Notes: generated from the letters alone by a model not told the origin. Numbered from the stretch's first letter, positions 8,688-17,355 are shown. The stretch: DNA of 44,624 bases from an uncultured Bacteroidaceae bacterium (GCA_904502235.1 CAJGDP010000014.1:1-44624), one strand, 5' to 3'. Made by a program: numbers and translations.

Positions 8688-9140
8688 TCACTCCATTTCG
8701 GGAACCACCTTCTTGCCCTTTAAAGTAAAATGTATATTATTGTATTCCAACACATTCACAATTGTGGGAATATTGGTTTCGCCATCAACGACAAAGAACG
8801 ATGAAGAAGATGTAAAGTGCGGAACCTTAACTATGGTATCCACACCGGCAATGTTCACAGGTTCATCGGTAACATAACGCTTTACACAGATTACAGTGTC
8901 GGCATCAAACGGATTGCCGGCATAGAGCAGGCTATCATCAAAGAACACCGAATAGTTACGTCCGGCAAACTCTTGCGAGAAGCTTATCGTATACACAAAA
9001 TCCCTATCGGGCGACTTACGCCACGACTCGCGCATGGCGTAATACGTGAACAACATTACCGAAAGAATTATCATCGCAAAGAAAAAGACACTTCCGTAAA
9101 GGAAACGCATATTTGAATTGGAGCTTTTTTTCGTACGCAT
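8688..9140 (-). CDS. Single-pass membrane-anchored protein of unknown function
   Basis: The product has 150 residues. A short basic cytoplasmic tail is followed by one hydrophobic segment (about residues 11-32, FLYGSVFFFAMIILSVML) and a soluble extracytoplasmic domain of about 110 residues rich in beta-forming residues. No catalytic motif or known domain is recognised. It begins at an ATG (9140) and ends 1 bp from the stop of the convergent putative regulator. Its position beside the receptor-like kinase and WG lipoprotein suggests an envelope role, but nothing in the sequence proves a link. Confidence 0.6.
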   Translation of the reverse strand: MRTKKSSNSNMRFLYGSVFFFAMIILSVMLFTYYAMRESWRKSPDRDFVYTISFSQEFAGRNYSVFFDDSLLYAGNPFDADTVICVKRYVTDEPVNIAGVDTIVKVPHFTSSSSFFVVDGETNIPTIVNVLEYNNIHFTLKGKKVVPEME

Positions 9141-9279
9141 AATTTAAACTGCTTTGGAATTACATGCGAAGATAACATTTTACAGTCACTCTGCAAAATC
9201 CGGGCAAACATCAATCCTTTTTCAACAGATCCAGCACCTGTTGCAAAGTATAAGCCTCGTAGCAGGATTTAGCATTGTC

Positions 9280-9831
9280 TTAGCGCTTGTTTATATGCAT
9301 GAATGAGCGCCAGTATTCACAGAACGGTCTTAACGACACCTTCTCGCTCTTGCCATCCTCAAACACGGCTGCACAGCTGTTCGCTCCACTCAATGGACTG
9401 CCGGCAAGGTAATACACAAGACTCCTCACGCCATTGTCGTCCACACGCAACGCCCCCTCGCAATTCACCCACCACTCAAGGTATACACCCAGAGTGGGAT
9501 TAGTAAAGCCCGAGGTGCCGGTGTAGGCAAGACCATTCTGCACTGCCACAGGGGACAGAAACATACGGCTGTCGGAAAAGACCTGTTTGCGGTGTTCATA
9601 GAGGAAGAAAGCATTCTCTATGAACAGGCGAATCTGTGCCTTCGCCTCCTCTTTTGCAGCAAGTTTCACATCCTTGCTTTGCTGAGCTTCGAGAGCTAAA
9701 AATTCCTCTACACTTGACACCCTACGGCTTACAATTGAAGGTTCTTTCAACATGCAGGGATAAGCAGTGAGTTCTCGTCCGTCGAGCAGAACAATCCTGT
9801 CCGATGGAGATGGAGTTTCTTTCAGCATCAT
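9280..9831 (-). CDS. Unknown protein, probably cut short by an in-frame stop
   Basis: As written the gene encodes 183 residues from tandem ATGs at 9831 and 9828. The longer frame upstream overlaps the nucleotidase gene, so this start, 16 bp after that gene's stop, is preferred. The N-terminal third is charged; the rest is mixed alpha/beta, with no signal peptide or membrane segment. It ends HINKR before a TAA at 9282-9280. In the same frame the next 22 codons read DNAKSCYEAYTLQQVLDLLK plus KD before a TGA at 9213-9211, which looks like the true C-terminus. The stop may be a recent nonsense mutation or a sequencing error. It is likely co-transcribed with the upstream nucleotidase gene. No family is recognised. 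Confidence 0.6.
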   Translation of the reverse strand: MMLKETPSPSDRIVLLDGRELTAYPCMLKEPSIVSRRVSSVEEFLALEAQQSKDVKLAAKEEAKAQIRLFIENAFFLYEHRKQVFSDSRMFLSPVAVQNGLAYTGTSGFTNPTLGVYLEWWVNCEGALRVDDNGVRSLVYYLAGSPLSGANSCAAVFEDGKSEKVSLRPFCEYWRSFMHINKR

Positions 9832-9847
9832 TTCCGGTAAAAGCTTT

Positions 9848-10519
9848 TTAAATATCGTAATACTTGCTTTCACTCTCCTCACCCGAAACCTCAAGCCACT
9901 TATTGGTGAGACGTGCAAGTTTCAGAATCCTGTTTTTCAGTTCATCGGAAAACTCGTCCTCGCACTTCGCATTAAGAATCTCCATGTAGGCATCAAGGGT
10001 TTTGATGGTGTTTTCTACCAACAGATAGTTCACCTTTCTGCGCTTGAGCTTCTCATCATCCTCATCGTGAAGGAATGTCTGGCTTATAAGGTAACGTGTA
10101 ACCTCTTCCCAATCGGGGTAACGCTCGGTTCCGAACTGCACCCACTCACCCGGGAACTCACTCGCACCGTTCTTTGCCCTGTCATCCACAAGGTAGTCGC
10201 CATCGCACAGATTCTTGCAATGAGTAACGATTACACGCTTCTTGAACAGATCGCCAAAGTGCTTTGTGAGCCACTGAATCTTGTCGCTATACGCAGTAAG
10301 GTTGTTCCATGGAGCAGTTGAGAGAATGTAGACATCATAATGTTCGCTCAACTCGCGCACAGCCTCAACAGCACCCGGCATAGGGTCCATAAGAGAGAAA
10401 ATCCCCGGAACCTCATCAAGGCGACCCTCATACTCGCGTTTTGTCTCCTCGCTCAACTTGTCAATACCACTCTGGAAATTCACCAGCACACCATCCATGT
10501 CAAAAAACAACTTTTTCAT
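9848..10519 (-). CDS. HAD-family 5'(3')-deoxyribonucleotidase-like protein with C-terminal extension
   Basis: The product has 223 residues. It begins MKKLFFDMDGVLVNF, where D7 and D9 are the HAD nucleophile and acid/base. The second HAD motif is in VYILSTAPWNN, and the acidic motif lies in GDYLVDDRAKNGASEF. This layout matches the NT5C family that dephosphorylates (deoxy)nucleoside monophosphates and limits nucleotide pools. About 60 extra residues follow the HAD core (from about 165), helical and rich in Lys/Glu, ending ESKYYDI; this is longer than the usual family member. The unknown gene downstream begins 16 bp after its stop, so they probably form an operon. Substrate is not determined by the sequence. 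Confidence 0.8.
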   Translation of the reverse strand: MKKLFFDMDGVLVNFQSGIDKLSEETKREYEGRLDEVPGIFSLMDPMPGAVEAVRELSEHYDVYILSTAPWNNLTAYSDKIQWLTKHFGDLFKKRVIVTHCKNLCDGDYLVDDRAKNGASEFPGEWVQFGTERYPDWEEVTRYLISQTFLHDEDDEKLKRRKVNYLLVENTIKTLDAYMEILNAKCEDEFSDELKNRILKLARLTNKWLEVSGEESESKYYDI

Positions 10520-10684
10520 AGTCTGTATATTTTAAATTATTCGGTTCTTCTGAATTACACATACAATATAGTAACATTGCTTCGAAAATTCAATTTTTGA
10601 GGCAACTTTTTTATCTGATTCATCTCTCGCCCCTGCAACGCGCATACCTTAATAAATATATTCTGCAAAAAACTATTGAAAACA

Positions 10685-10716
10685 TTTGCATAACACCTCT
10701 TTTATTTGTATTTTTG
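10685..10716 (+). promoter_or_regulatory. Promoter of the rimP-nusA-infB-suf operon
   Basis: TTTG at 10685-10688 and TATTTTTG at 10709-10716 are separated by 20 bp, a full Bacteroidetes promoter. Transcription should begin near 10722, about 80 nt before rimP and just ahead of a terminator-like hairpin. The rest of the 10520-10801 gap holds nothing else recognisable apart from this promoter and the hairpin; no clear promoter for the leftward nucleotidase gene was found. Confidence 0.65.
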
Positions 10717-10735
10717 CATTGGATTTGATGATGAT

Positions 10736-10759
10736 GAGGGGCTCGAGAGCCCCTCTTTT
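10736..10759 (+). promoter_or_regulatory. Terminator-like hairpin in the rimP leader (possible attenuator)
   Basis: GAGGGGCT (10736-10743), loop CGAG and AGCCCCTC (10748-10755) form a perfect 8-bp GC-rich stem followed by TTTT. It lies between the promoter and the rimP start, about 14 nt into the predicted transcript. An intrinsic terminator here would be a control point for the whole operon, which includes nusA, itself a factor that modulates termination. Confidence 0.65.
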
Positions 10760-10801
10760 CTATATAATTGCATCATACACCAAAAACAGAAGTTTAGCTA
10801 T

Positions 10802-11269
10802 ATGATTGAAAGACAACAAGTAATCGACCTAACAAACGAGTGGCTCGCCGACAAGGAGTATTTTTTAGTGGATGTTGTCATCAGCAAGGATGACAAAATT
10901 ACAGTTGAAATTGACCATGCCGAAGGTGTGTGGATTGAGGACTGTGCGGAGTTGAGCCGCCACATTGAAAACGGCTTGAACGGCGAAGCCGATGATTACG
11001 AACTCGAAGTGGGTTCTGCTGGTTTGGGACAGCCTTTCAAGGTTATCCAGCAATACAAGAACCACGTGGGGCTCGATGTTGAGGTACTCACAAAGGATGG
11101 CAAGAAACTGAAAGGCATACTGAAGGATGCCAACGATACCGACTTTGCAATTTCCATAACCAAAAAGGAGAAAGTTGAGGGTGCAAAGCGTCCGCAGGTT
11201 GTCGAGGAAGAACTGCGTTTCGCCTACGACAGCGTTAAATACACGAAGTATATTATAAATTTCAAATAA
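10802..11269 (+). CDS. rimP: Ribosome maturation factor RimP
   Basis: The product has 155 residues with the two-domain RimP layout. An N-terminal alpha/beta domain (about 1-75) includes CAELSRHIENGLNGE and the family's YELEVGSAGLGQPF stretch, equivalent to the ExSSPGLxRPL signature of other bacteria. A C-terminal SH3-like beta domain follows (KKLKGILKDAND). RimP binds the free 30S subunit and helps its late assembly. The ATG at 10802 is chosen because it starts MIERQQVIDLTN; the frame runs further upstream only through the leader hairpin region. The next gene, nusA, begins 1 bp after the stop, so the two are translationally close and co-transcribed. Confidence 0.92.
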   Translation: MIERQQVIDLTNEWLADKEYFLVDVVISKDDKITVEIDHAEGVWIEDCAELSRHIENGLNGEADDYELEVGSAGLGQPFKVIQQYKNHVGLDVEVLTKDGKKLKGILKDANDTDFAISITKKEKVEGAKRPQVVEEELRFAYDSVKYTKYIINFK

Positions 11270-11270
11270 A

Positions 11271-12530
11271 ATGGCAAAGAAAGAAGAAACAATCAGCCTT
11301 CTTGATACATTTCAAGAATTCAAGGAGTCGAAGAACATCGACCGCACTACAATGATCAGCGTACTCGAGGAGAGCTTCCGCAGAGTATTGGTAAACATTT
11401 TCGGTACTGACGAGAACTATTCGGTTATCGTTAACCCCGACCGCGGAGACTTTGAGATTCAGCGTCGCCGTATCGTTGTTGCCGACAATGATGTAAAGGA
11501 CAGCAACTTCGAGATTGGTTTGAGCGAGGCTCAGCTTATCGACGAGACTTTTGAGGAGGGCGAAGAGGTGAGCGAAATCGTGAACTTCGCCGAGTTCGGA
11601 CGTCGTGCCATCCTTAACCTCCGTCAGACTCTTGCTTCAAAGATTCTGGAGCTCGAGAAGGACAGTCTCTACAACAAATACAGCGAGAAGGTTGGTCAGA
11701 TTGTAAGCGGTGAGGTTTATCAGATATGGAAGAAGGAACTTTTGCTTGTTGATGACGAGGGTAATGAACTCATCCTCCCAAAGAGCGAGCAGATTCCAAC
11801 AGACTTCTATCGCAAGGGCGACAACGTTCGTGCTGTTGTTGCACGCGTCGACAATCAGAACAACAACCCTAAGATTATTTTGAGCCGTACATCACCTATG
11901 TTCCTGCAGCGTCTGTTCGAACTTGAGGTTCCCGAAATCAACGACGGTCTCATCACCATCAAGAAGATTGCACGTATCCCTGGCAAACGCGCCAAGATTG
12001 CCGTAGAGACATACGACGAGCGCATCGACCCGGTAGGTGCTTGTGTTGGTGTAAAGGGTTCACGTATCCACGGTATCGTTCGCGAGCTCCGCAACGAGAA
12101 TATCGACGTTATTCCTTTCACATCGAATATCGAACTCTTCATCAAGCGTGCATTGAGCCCTGCCAAGATTCAGGAAATCAAACTCGACGAGGAGAAGCGT
12201 GTTGCAGATGTAAATCTCAAGAAGGAAGAGGTTTCACTTGCTATCGGTAAGGACGGTCTCAACATCAAGCTTGCCAGCATGATTACCGAGTACACTATCA
12301 ACGTATATCGTGAAATAGATGCTCAGCAGGAAGATGATATCTACCTTGATGAATTTGCTGACGAGATTGAGGAGTGGGTAATCGAGGCTATCAAGAATAT
12401 CGGTCTCGACACAGCCAAGGCTGTTCTTAATGCTCCACGCGAGGTGCTTATTGAAAAGGCCGACCTTGAGGAGGATACTGTTGACCACGTAATCGAAGTA
12501 CTTCAGGCAGAATTCGAGGACGAAGAATAA
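11271..12530 (+). CDS. nusA: Transcription termination/antitermination factor NusA
   Basis: The product has 419 residues, shorter than the roughly 495 of E. coli NusA. In order: the RNA-polymerase-binding N-terminal domain (about 1-125), an S1 RNA-binding domain (about 130-200), and two KH domains (about 225-345) with VGACVGVKGSRIHGIVREL and SLAIGKDGLNIKLAS. A short acidic C-terminal helical segment resembling a single helix-hairpin-helix replaces the paired acidic repeats of enterobacterial NusA. It controls pausing, termination and transcription-translation coupling. It sits between rimP and infB as in most bacteria. In E. coli NusA feeds back on its own operon; the leader hairpin ahead of rimP could serve that here (inference). 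Confidence 0.95.
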   Translation: MAKKEETISLLDTFQEFKESKNIDRTTMISVLEESFRRVLVNIFGTDENYSVIVNPDRGDFEIQRRRIVVADNDVKDSNFEIGLSEAQLIDETFEEGEEVSEIVNFAEFGRRAILNLRQTLASKILELEKDSLYNKYSEKVGQIVSGEVYQIWKKELLLVDDEGNELILPKSEQIPTDFYRKGDNVRAVVARVDNQNNNPKIILSRTSPMFLQRLFELEVPEINDGLITIKKIARIPGKRAKIAVETYDERIDPVGACVGVKGSRIHGIVRELRNENIDVIPFTSNIELFIKRALSPAKIQEIKLDEEKRVADVNLKKEEVSLAIGKDGLNIKLASMITEYTINVYREIDAQQEDDIYLDEFADEIEEWVIEAIKNIGLDTAKAVLNAPREVLIEKADLEEDTVDHVIEVLQAEFEDEE

Positions 12531-12551
12531 TCCTAAAAGAAAGTATTGATA

Positions 12552-15392
12552 ATGAAGATAAGATTAAATAAAGTACAAAAAGAACTCAACCTGGGCATGT
12601 CGACCATCGTGGAGTTTCTACAGAAGAAAGGTATTGAAATTAAGGAAGACCCCAACGCTGTAGTTCCCGAAGATGGATACAATATGCTCATTGAGGAGTT
12701 CAGCGCGGACAAGAAAGCCCGTTTGCAATCGGAAAACTTCACAAAGGAGCGTCAGAACAAGGAGAAGCCCAAGAGTGTTGCTGTTGTTGAGACTCAGCCT
12801 GCAGCAACAGTACAGGCTGAGCCAAAGGTAACTGTTGCAGAGCAGCCCAGACCAACAGAGGAACCTAAGAAGGAGGAACTTGGAATAAAGGTAAAAGGAC
12901 ATATCGACCTTGATGCTCTCAACAAGAAGAATCAGCCAAAGAAGAAGGAGGCTGCTCCCGTAAAGAACGAACAGCCGAAACCTGTGGAGAAGAAGCAGGA
13001 GGAGAAACCTGTAGAGAAGAAGGTTGTTGAACAGCCTGCCGCTCCAAAGGTAGAACCTGTTGCAACTGTGGAAAAGAAAGATCCACAGGCACAACTTACA
13101 CAGATTGACGAGGTTGAAGCTCCCAAGTTGAAGATTATGGGTCAGATTGACCTTTCGGCAATAAACCAGTCGACACGTCCCAAGAAGAAGAGCAAGGAGG
13201 AGAAGCGTAAGGAGCGTGAAGAGAAGGACAAGCAACGCGAGGAGCAGCGCAAGCAGCAGCGCGAAGCACAACGTCAGCAGGCTGGCAGTGAAGGTGGCGA
13301 CAAAAAGAAAAAACGCCAGCGTATCAACAGCCAGAAGGTGGACATCAACGACGTTAAGGAGAATAACAATAATAACAACGACAGCAAGGGCTGGAACGGC
13401 AACCGCAACAAGAACGAGAACAACAACCCTTCTCAGGGTAGCCGTAAGGACCGCGACCGTCAGCACAAGCGTTTCGACAAGAACGATGTAAGCGACGAGG
13501 ATGTTTCAAAACAGATTAAGGAGACTCTCGACCGTCTGACAAGCCGTGGTAAGGGCAACAAGTCGGCTAAATATCGTAAGGAGAAGCGCGACATGGTTGC
13601 TGAACGCCAGATGCAGCAGATGAGCGAGGAGATGGAACAGAGCAAGGTGCTCAAGCTCACAGAGTTCGTAACAGCGAACGAGCTTGCAAGCATGATGAAC
13701 ATCTCTGTAACACAGGTTATCGCAACTTGTATGAGCATCGGTATGATGGTGTCTATCAACCAGCGTCTCGATGCTGAAACCATCAACATTGTTGCCGAAG
13801 AGTTCGGTTACACCACAGAATATGTAAGTGCTGAGGTTGCCAACGCTATAGAAGAGGATGTTGATACAGAGGAGGATTTGTTGCCACGCGCTCCAATCAT
13901 CACTGTGATGGGACACGTTGACCACGGTAAGACCTCACTACTCGACTACATCCGTAAGGCTAATGTAATTGCCGGTGAGGCCGGTGGTATTACACAGCAC
14001 ATCGGTGCTTACAATGTAAAGATGGAGAGCGGCAAGCACATTACATTCCTTGATACTCCAGGTCACGAGGCGTTTACAGCCATGCGTGCACGTGGTGCGA
14101 AAATCACCGACATCGTTATCATCATCATTGCTGCCGACGACGACGTGATGCCACAGACAAAGGAGGCTATCAACCATGCCATGGCTGCCGGTGTACCTAT
14201 CGTGTTCGCCATCAACAAGTGCGACAAGCCTACTGCCGATCCTAACCGCATCAAGGAGCAGCTGGCTAACCTGAACATGCTTGTTGAGGATTGGGGTGGA
14301 AAATACCAGTCACAGGAGATTTCTGCAAAGAAAGGTATGGGTGTAGAGGAACTTATGGAGAAGGTATTGCTCGAGGCAGAGTTGCTCGACCTGAAGGCAA
14401 ACCCCAACCGCAAGGCTACAGGTTCGGTTATTGAGTCAACACTCGACAAGGGACGCGGATATGTTGCTACAGTTCTTGTTCAGAACGGTACACTCAAGGT
14501 GGGTGACATTGTTGTTGCCGGCACACAGTGGGGTAAGGTCAAGGCTATCTTCAACGAGCGTAACCAGCGCATCAAGGAAATCAAGCCTGCAGAACCGGCA
14601 CTTATCCTTGGTTTGAACGGTGCTCCTGCCGCAGGTGATACATTCAACGTTGTGGAGAGCGAGCGCGAAGCACGCGAAATCACAGGTAAACGCGAACAGT
14701 TGCAGCGTGAACAGGGCTTGCGTACACAGAAGATGCTTACATTGGATGAGGTTGGACGTCGTATTGCTCTTGGTAACTTCCAGACTCTCAACATCATTGT
14801 CAAGGGTGACGTTGACGGTTCTATCGAGGCTCTCAGCGACTCACTCATCAAACTTTCAACCGAGACCATCCAGATTAATGTAATCCACAAGGCTGTCGGT
14901 CAGATTTCGGAGAGCGACGTGAGCCTTGCTGCGGCATCGGATGCCATCATCGTTGGTTTCCAGGTACGTCCTTCTGTTACAGCACGTAAGATTGCCGAGA
15001 ACGAAGGTGTGGATATCCGCATCTACTCTATTATCTACGATGCCATAGAAGAAGTTAAGGCTGCTATGGAGGGTATGCTTGCTCCTATTGTCAAGGAAGA
15101 GATTACTGCGACAATCGAGGTTCGCGAGACATTCCACATCAGCAAGGTCGGTACAGTTGCCGGATGTATGGTACGCGAAGGTAAGGTTAAGCGCACCGAC
15201 CGCGCACGTCTTATCCGCGACGGTATCGTTATCCACACAGGTTCACTTGCTGCGCTCAAGCGCTTTAAGGAGGATGTCAAGGAGGTTGCTACAAACTTTG
15301 AGTGCGGTATCAGCCTGACATCACAGGACGACATCAAGGTGGGCGATATAATTGAGACATTCGTAGAGGTTGAAGTTAAGCAGAAGCTTTAA
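12552..15392 (+). CDS. infB: Translation initiation factor IF-2
   Basis: The product has 946 residues. A short N-terminal IF2-N domain (MKIRLNKVQKELNLGMST) is followed by a long low-complexity linker (about 50-330) rich in Lys, Glu, Gln, Pro and later Asn. A second IF2-N-like domain precedes the GTPase core, with GHVDHGKT at 454-461, DTPGHEAF and NKCDKP. Domains II, III and IV complete the C-terminus. IF-2 positions initiator fMet-tRNA on the 30S subunit and promotes subunit joining. The ATG at 12552 is preferred to the TTG six bases upstream, because MKIRLNKVQ is the usual family start. Strong AAG/GAG codon runs reflect the linker, not foreign origin. Confidence 0.97.
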   Translation: MKIRLNKVQKELNLGMSTIVEFLQKKGIEIKEDPNAVVPEDGYNMLIEEFSADKKARLQSENFTKERQNKEKPKSVAVVETQPAATVQAEPKVTVAEQPRPTEEPKKEELGIKVKGHIDLDALNKKNQPKKKEAAPVKNEQPKPVEKKQEEKPVEKKVVEQPAAPKVEPVATVEKKDPQAQLTQIDEVEAPKLKIMGQIDLSAINQSTRPKKKSKEEKRKEREEKDKQREEQRKQQREAQRQQAGSEGGDKKKKRQRINSQKVDINDVKENNNNNNDSKGWNGNRNKNENNNPSQGSRKDRDRQHKRFDKNDVSDEDVSKQIKETLDRLTSRGKGNKSAKYRKEKRDMVAERQMQQMSEEMEQSKVLKLTEFVTANELASMMNISVTQVIATCMSIGMMVSINQRLDAETINIVAEEFGYTTEYVSAEVANAIEEDVDTEEDLLPRAPIITVMGHVDHGKTSLLDYIRKANVIAGEAGGITQHIGAYNVKMESGKHITFLDTPGHEAFTAMRARGAKITDIVIIIIAADDDVMPQTKEAINHAMAAGVPIVFAINKCDKPTADPNRIKEQLANLNMLVEDWGGKYQSQEISAKKGMGVEELMEKVLLEAELLDLKANPNRKATGSVIESTLDKGRGYVATVLVQNGTLKVGDIVVAGTQWGKVKAIFNERNQRIKEIKPAEPALILGLNGAPAAGDTFNVVESEREAREITGKREQLQREQGLRTQKMLTLDEVGRRIALGNFQTLNIIVKGDVDGSIEALSDSLIKLSTETIQINVIHKAVGQISESDVSLAAASDAIIVGFQVRPSVTARKIAENEGVDIRIYSIIYDAIEEVKAAMEGMLAPIVKEEITATIEVRETFHISKVGTVAGCMVREGKVKRTDRARLIRDGIVIHTGSLAALKRFKEDVKEVATNFECGISLTSQDDIKVGDIIETFVEVEVKQKL

Positions 15393-15403
15393 AAATATTG
15401 TTT

Positions 15404-15910
15404 ATGAACACATTGGACATAATTCTTCTTGTTGTTGCCGGTATCGCAATGATATACGGTATCAAGGCTGGATTAGTCAAGCAACTTACACTTGGAGCAG
15501 GCATTGCAATAGGCTTGCTCCAAGCTTCAATTTTCTATCAGCAGACCGGTGATTACATACACGGTTTATCAGGATGGGATAACTGGATATGTTATGCATT
15601 GGGTTTTCTTGCAGTATTGCTTGCAGTAAGCTTGGTAATAAATCTTTTAGGCTTATTATTGAGATTGTTGCTCAAAGCAGTATTGTTGGGATGGCTCGAC
15701 AGAACATTGGGGGCAATATTCTCGACTTTCGTAGGTGTCGCCTTGGTTGTTTTCGGAGTAAAGATTAGCAGCGGAATTCTTCCTGAAAACAAGATAACAG
15801 GACAAACATCACAAGCGGAATCGATGTTATACAAAGAGGTTGCCGGAATTACTTTTACAATCATCGACGAGGTGAAGGAAGAAGTGAAGGATGAAATGGA
15901 GAATGATTGA
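15404..15910 (+). CDS. CvpA family membrane protein
   Basis: The product has 168 residues with four predicted membrane spans: residues about 4-22, 27-45, 60-90 and 98-122. A hydrophilic C-terminal tail ends in alternating Glu/Lys. The pattern LDIILLVVAGIAMIYGIKAGLVKQL at the start is the CvpA signature region. CvpA was named for colicin V production in E. coli; its general role is unclear and may involve envelope homeostasis. The ATG at 15404 is chosen over the TTG at 15398. Its stop overlaps the sufB start by one base (TGATG), implying translational coupling within the long operon. The family assignment is good; a function specific to this organism is not known. Confidence 0.82.
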   Translation: MNTLDIILLVVAGIAMIYGIKAGLVKQLTLGAGIAIGLLQASIFYQQTGDYIHGLSGWDNWICYALGFLAVLLAVSLVINLLGLLLRLLLKAVLLGWLDRTLGAIFSTFVGVALVVFGVKISSGILPENKITGQTSQAESMLYKEVAGITFTIIDEVKEEVKDEMEND

Positions 15911-17355
15911 TGAAAAAAAGGAATAACATATTGAAGAAGTTGGCAAACAAGGCTTACGAGTTCGGGTTTGTCAGCAAAATCAAGACTGAAATAATTGAAA
16001 GCGGACTCAACGAGGATATCATCAGACTCATTTCAAAGAAAAAGAATGAGCCCGAGTGGTTGCTTGAATTCCGCTTGACTGCATATCGTCATTGGCTGAC
16101 GATGCCTATGCCCTCTTGGGCACATCTGAACATTCCGCCAATAGACTATCAGGCTATCTCGTATTATGCCGATCCTTTAAAAAAGAATAAGGAGAACAGC
16201 AACAAAGAGATAGACCCGGAACTGATGAAGACCTTTGAGAAACTGGGCATTCCACTTGAGGAACGTCTAGCACTCAGCGGTACGGCCGTTGATGCCGTAA
16301 TGGACTCGGTTTCCGTAAAGACTACATTCAAAGAGGAACTTAAGGAGAAAGGTATTATCTTCTGTTCCATGAGCGAAGCGGTGCAGGAATATCCCGACCT
16401 GGTACGCAAATATCTTGGAAGCGTGGTGAACTTTCGCGACAACTTCTTTGCGGCACTCAACACGGCTGTATTCAGCGACGGTTCGTTTGTATATATTCCA
16501 AAGGGTGTACGTTGCCCTATGGAACTTTCCACCTATTTCAGAATAAACGCGGCAAATACCGGACAGTTCGAGAGAACATTGATTGTTGCCGATGACAACA
16601 GTTATGTATCGTATCTCGAAGGATGTACCGCCCCGATGCGCGACGAGAATCAGCTTCACGCGGCTATAGTCGAGATTATTGTCAATGACAATGCCGAAGT
16701 GAAATACAGCACCGTACAGAACTGGTATCCGGGCGATGCCGAAGGCAAAGGCGGTGTATACAACTTTGTTACCAAGCGTGGCGACTGTCGCGGTTGCAAC
16801 AGCAAGTTGTCGTGGACTCAGGTGGAGACAGGTTCTGCCATAACATGGAAATACCCGAGCTGCATATTGCGCGGCGATAATTCACAGGGCGAATTCTACT
16901 CGGTGGCATTGACCAACAACTATCAGCAGGCCGATACCGGAACAAAGATGATTCACTTGGGCAAGAATACAAAAAGTACAATCATAAGCAAAGGTATATC
17001 TGCCGGCAAAAGCCAGAATTCATACCGCGGACTTGTAAGAGTGAGCAAGAATGCCGACGGCGCACGCAACTACAGCCAATGCGATTCGTTGTTGCTTGGC
17101 AACGAATGTGGCGCACACACATTCCCTTATATGGACATACACAACAACAGCGCGGTAATAGAGCACGAAGCAACTACATCCAAGATATCAGAAGACCAGC
17201 TGTTCTACTGCAACCAGCGTGGTATAGGCACAGAAGAGGCTATAGGTCTTATTGTGAACGGATATGCAAAGGAAGTTCTGAACAAACTGCCTATGGAATT
17301 TGCCATTGAGGCACAGAAACTTTTGAGTGTATCGCTTGAAGGAGCTGTTGGATGA
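15910..17355 (+). CDS. sufB: Fe-S cluster assembly scaffold protein SufB
   Basis: The product has 481 residues. It shows SufB hallmarks: KGVRCPMELSTYFRIN, YLEGCTAPMRDENQLHAA, NWYPGDAEGKGGVYNFVTKR and the C-terminal CNQRGIGTEEAIGLIVNGY. It forms the SufBC2D scaffold that builds Fe-S clusters from sulfide delivered by SufS. The start at 15910 overlaps the cvpA stop by one base. sufC starts 16 bp after its stop and sufD and sufS follow, so the SUF pathway is encoded as a block; no sufE, sufU or sufA gene is present in the window. As the operon begins with rimP-nusA-infB, SUF expression here seems tied to the gene-expression machinery rather than to a local Fur/Isc-type regulator (inference). Confidence 0.96.
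   Translation: MKKRNNILKKLANKAYEFGFVSKIKTEIIESGLNEDIIRLISKKKNEPEWLLEFRLTAYRHWLTMPMPSWAHLNIPPIDYQAISYYADPLKKNKENSNKEIDPELMKTFEKLGIPLEERLALSGTAVDAVMDSVSVKTTFKEELKEKGIIFCSMSEAVQEYPDLVRKYLGSVVNFRDNFFAALNTAVFSDGSFVYIPKGVRCPMELSTYFRINAANTGQFERTLIVADDNSYVSYLEGCTAPMRDENQLHAAIVEIIVNDNAEVKYSTVQNWYPGDAEGKGGVYNFVTKRGDCRGCNSKLSWTQVETGSAITWKYPSCILRGDNSQGEFYSVALTNNYQQADTGTKMIHLGKNTKSTIISKGISAGKSQNSYRGLVRVSKNADGARNYSQCDSLLLGNECGAHTFPYMDIHNNSAVIEHEATTSKISEDQLFYCNQRGIGTEEAIGLIVNGYAKEVLNKLPMEFAIEAQKLLSVSLEGAVG

Noticed and set aside
9280..9831. Possible PRTRC system protein B
   Set aside because: Size and an overall strand-helix feel suggested it, but I see no diagnostic motifs and no PRTRC, ThiF-like or E2-like neighbours.
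10520..10684. A small gene or RNA in the gap before rimP
   Set aside because: No tRNA-like fold, no open frame with a plausible start and no stable hairpin in this part; only AT-rich sequence.
12618..13466. A 282-codon open frame on the minus strand, rich in leucine
   Set aside because: It is antisense to the Lys/Glu-rich linker of IF-2; AAG/GAG codons read backwards give Leu-rich frames without stops. No start context or family match.
12700..13500. Tandem repeats in infB
   Set aside because: The linker is low complexity (Lys, Glu, Gln, Pro, Asn) but shows no regular unit; it is normal for IF-2 in this phylum.
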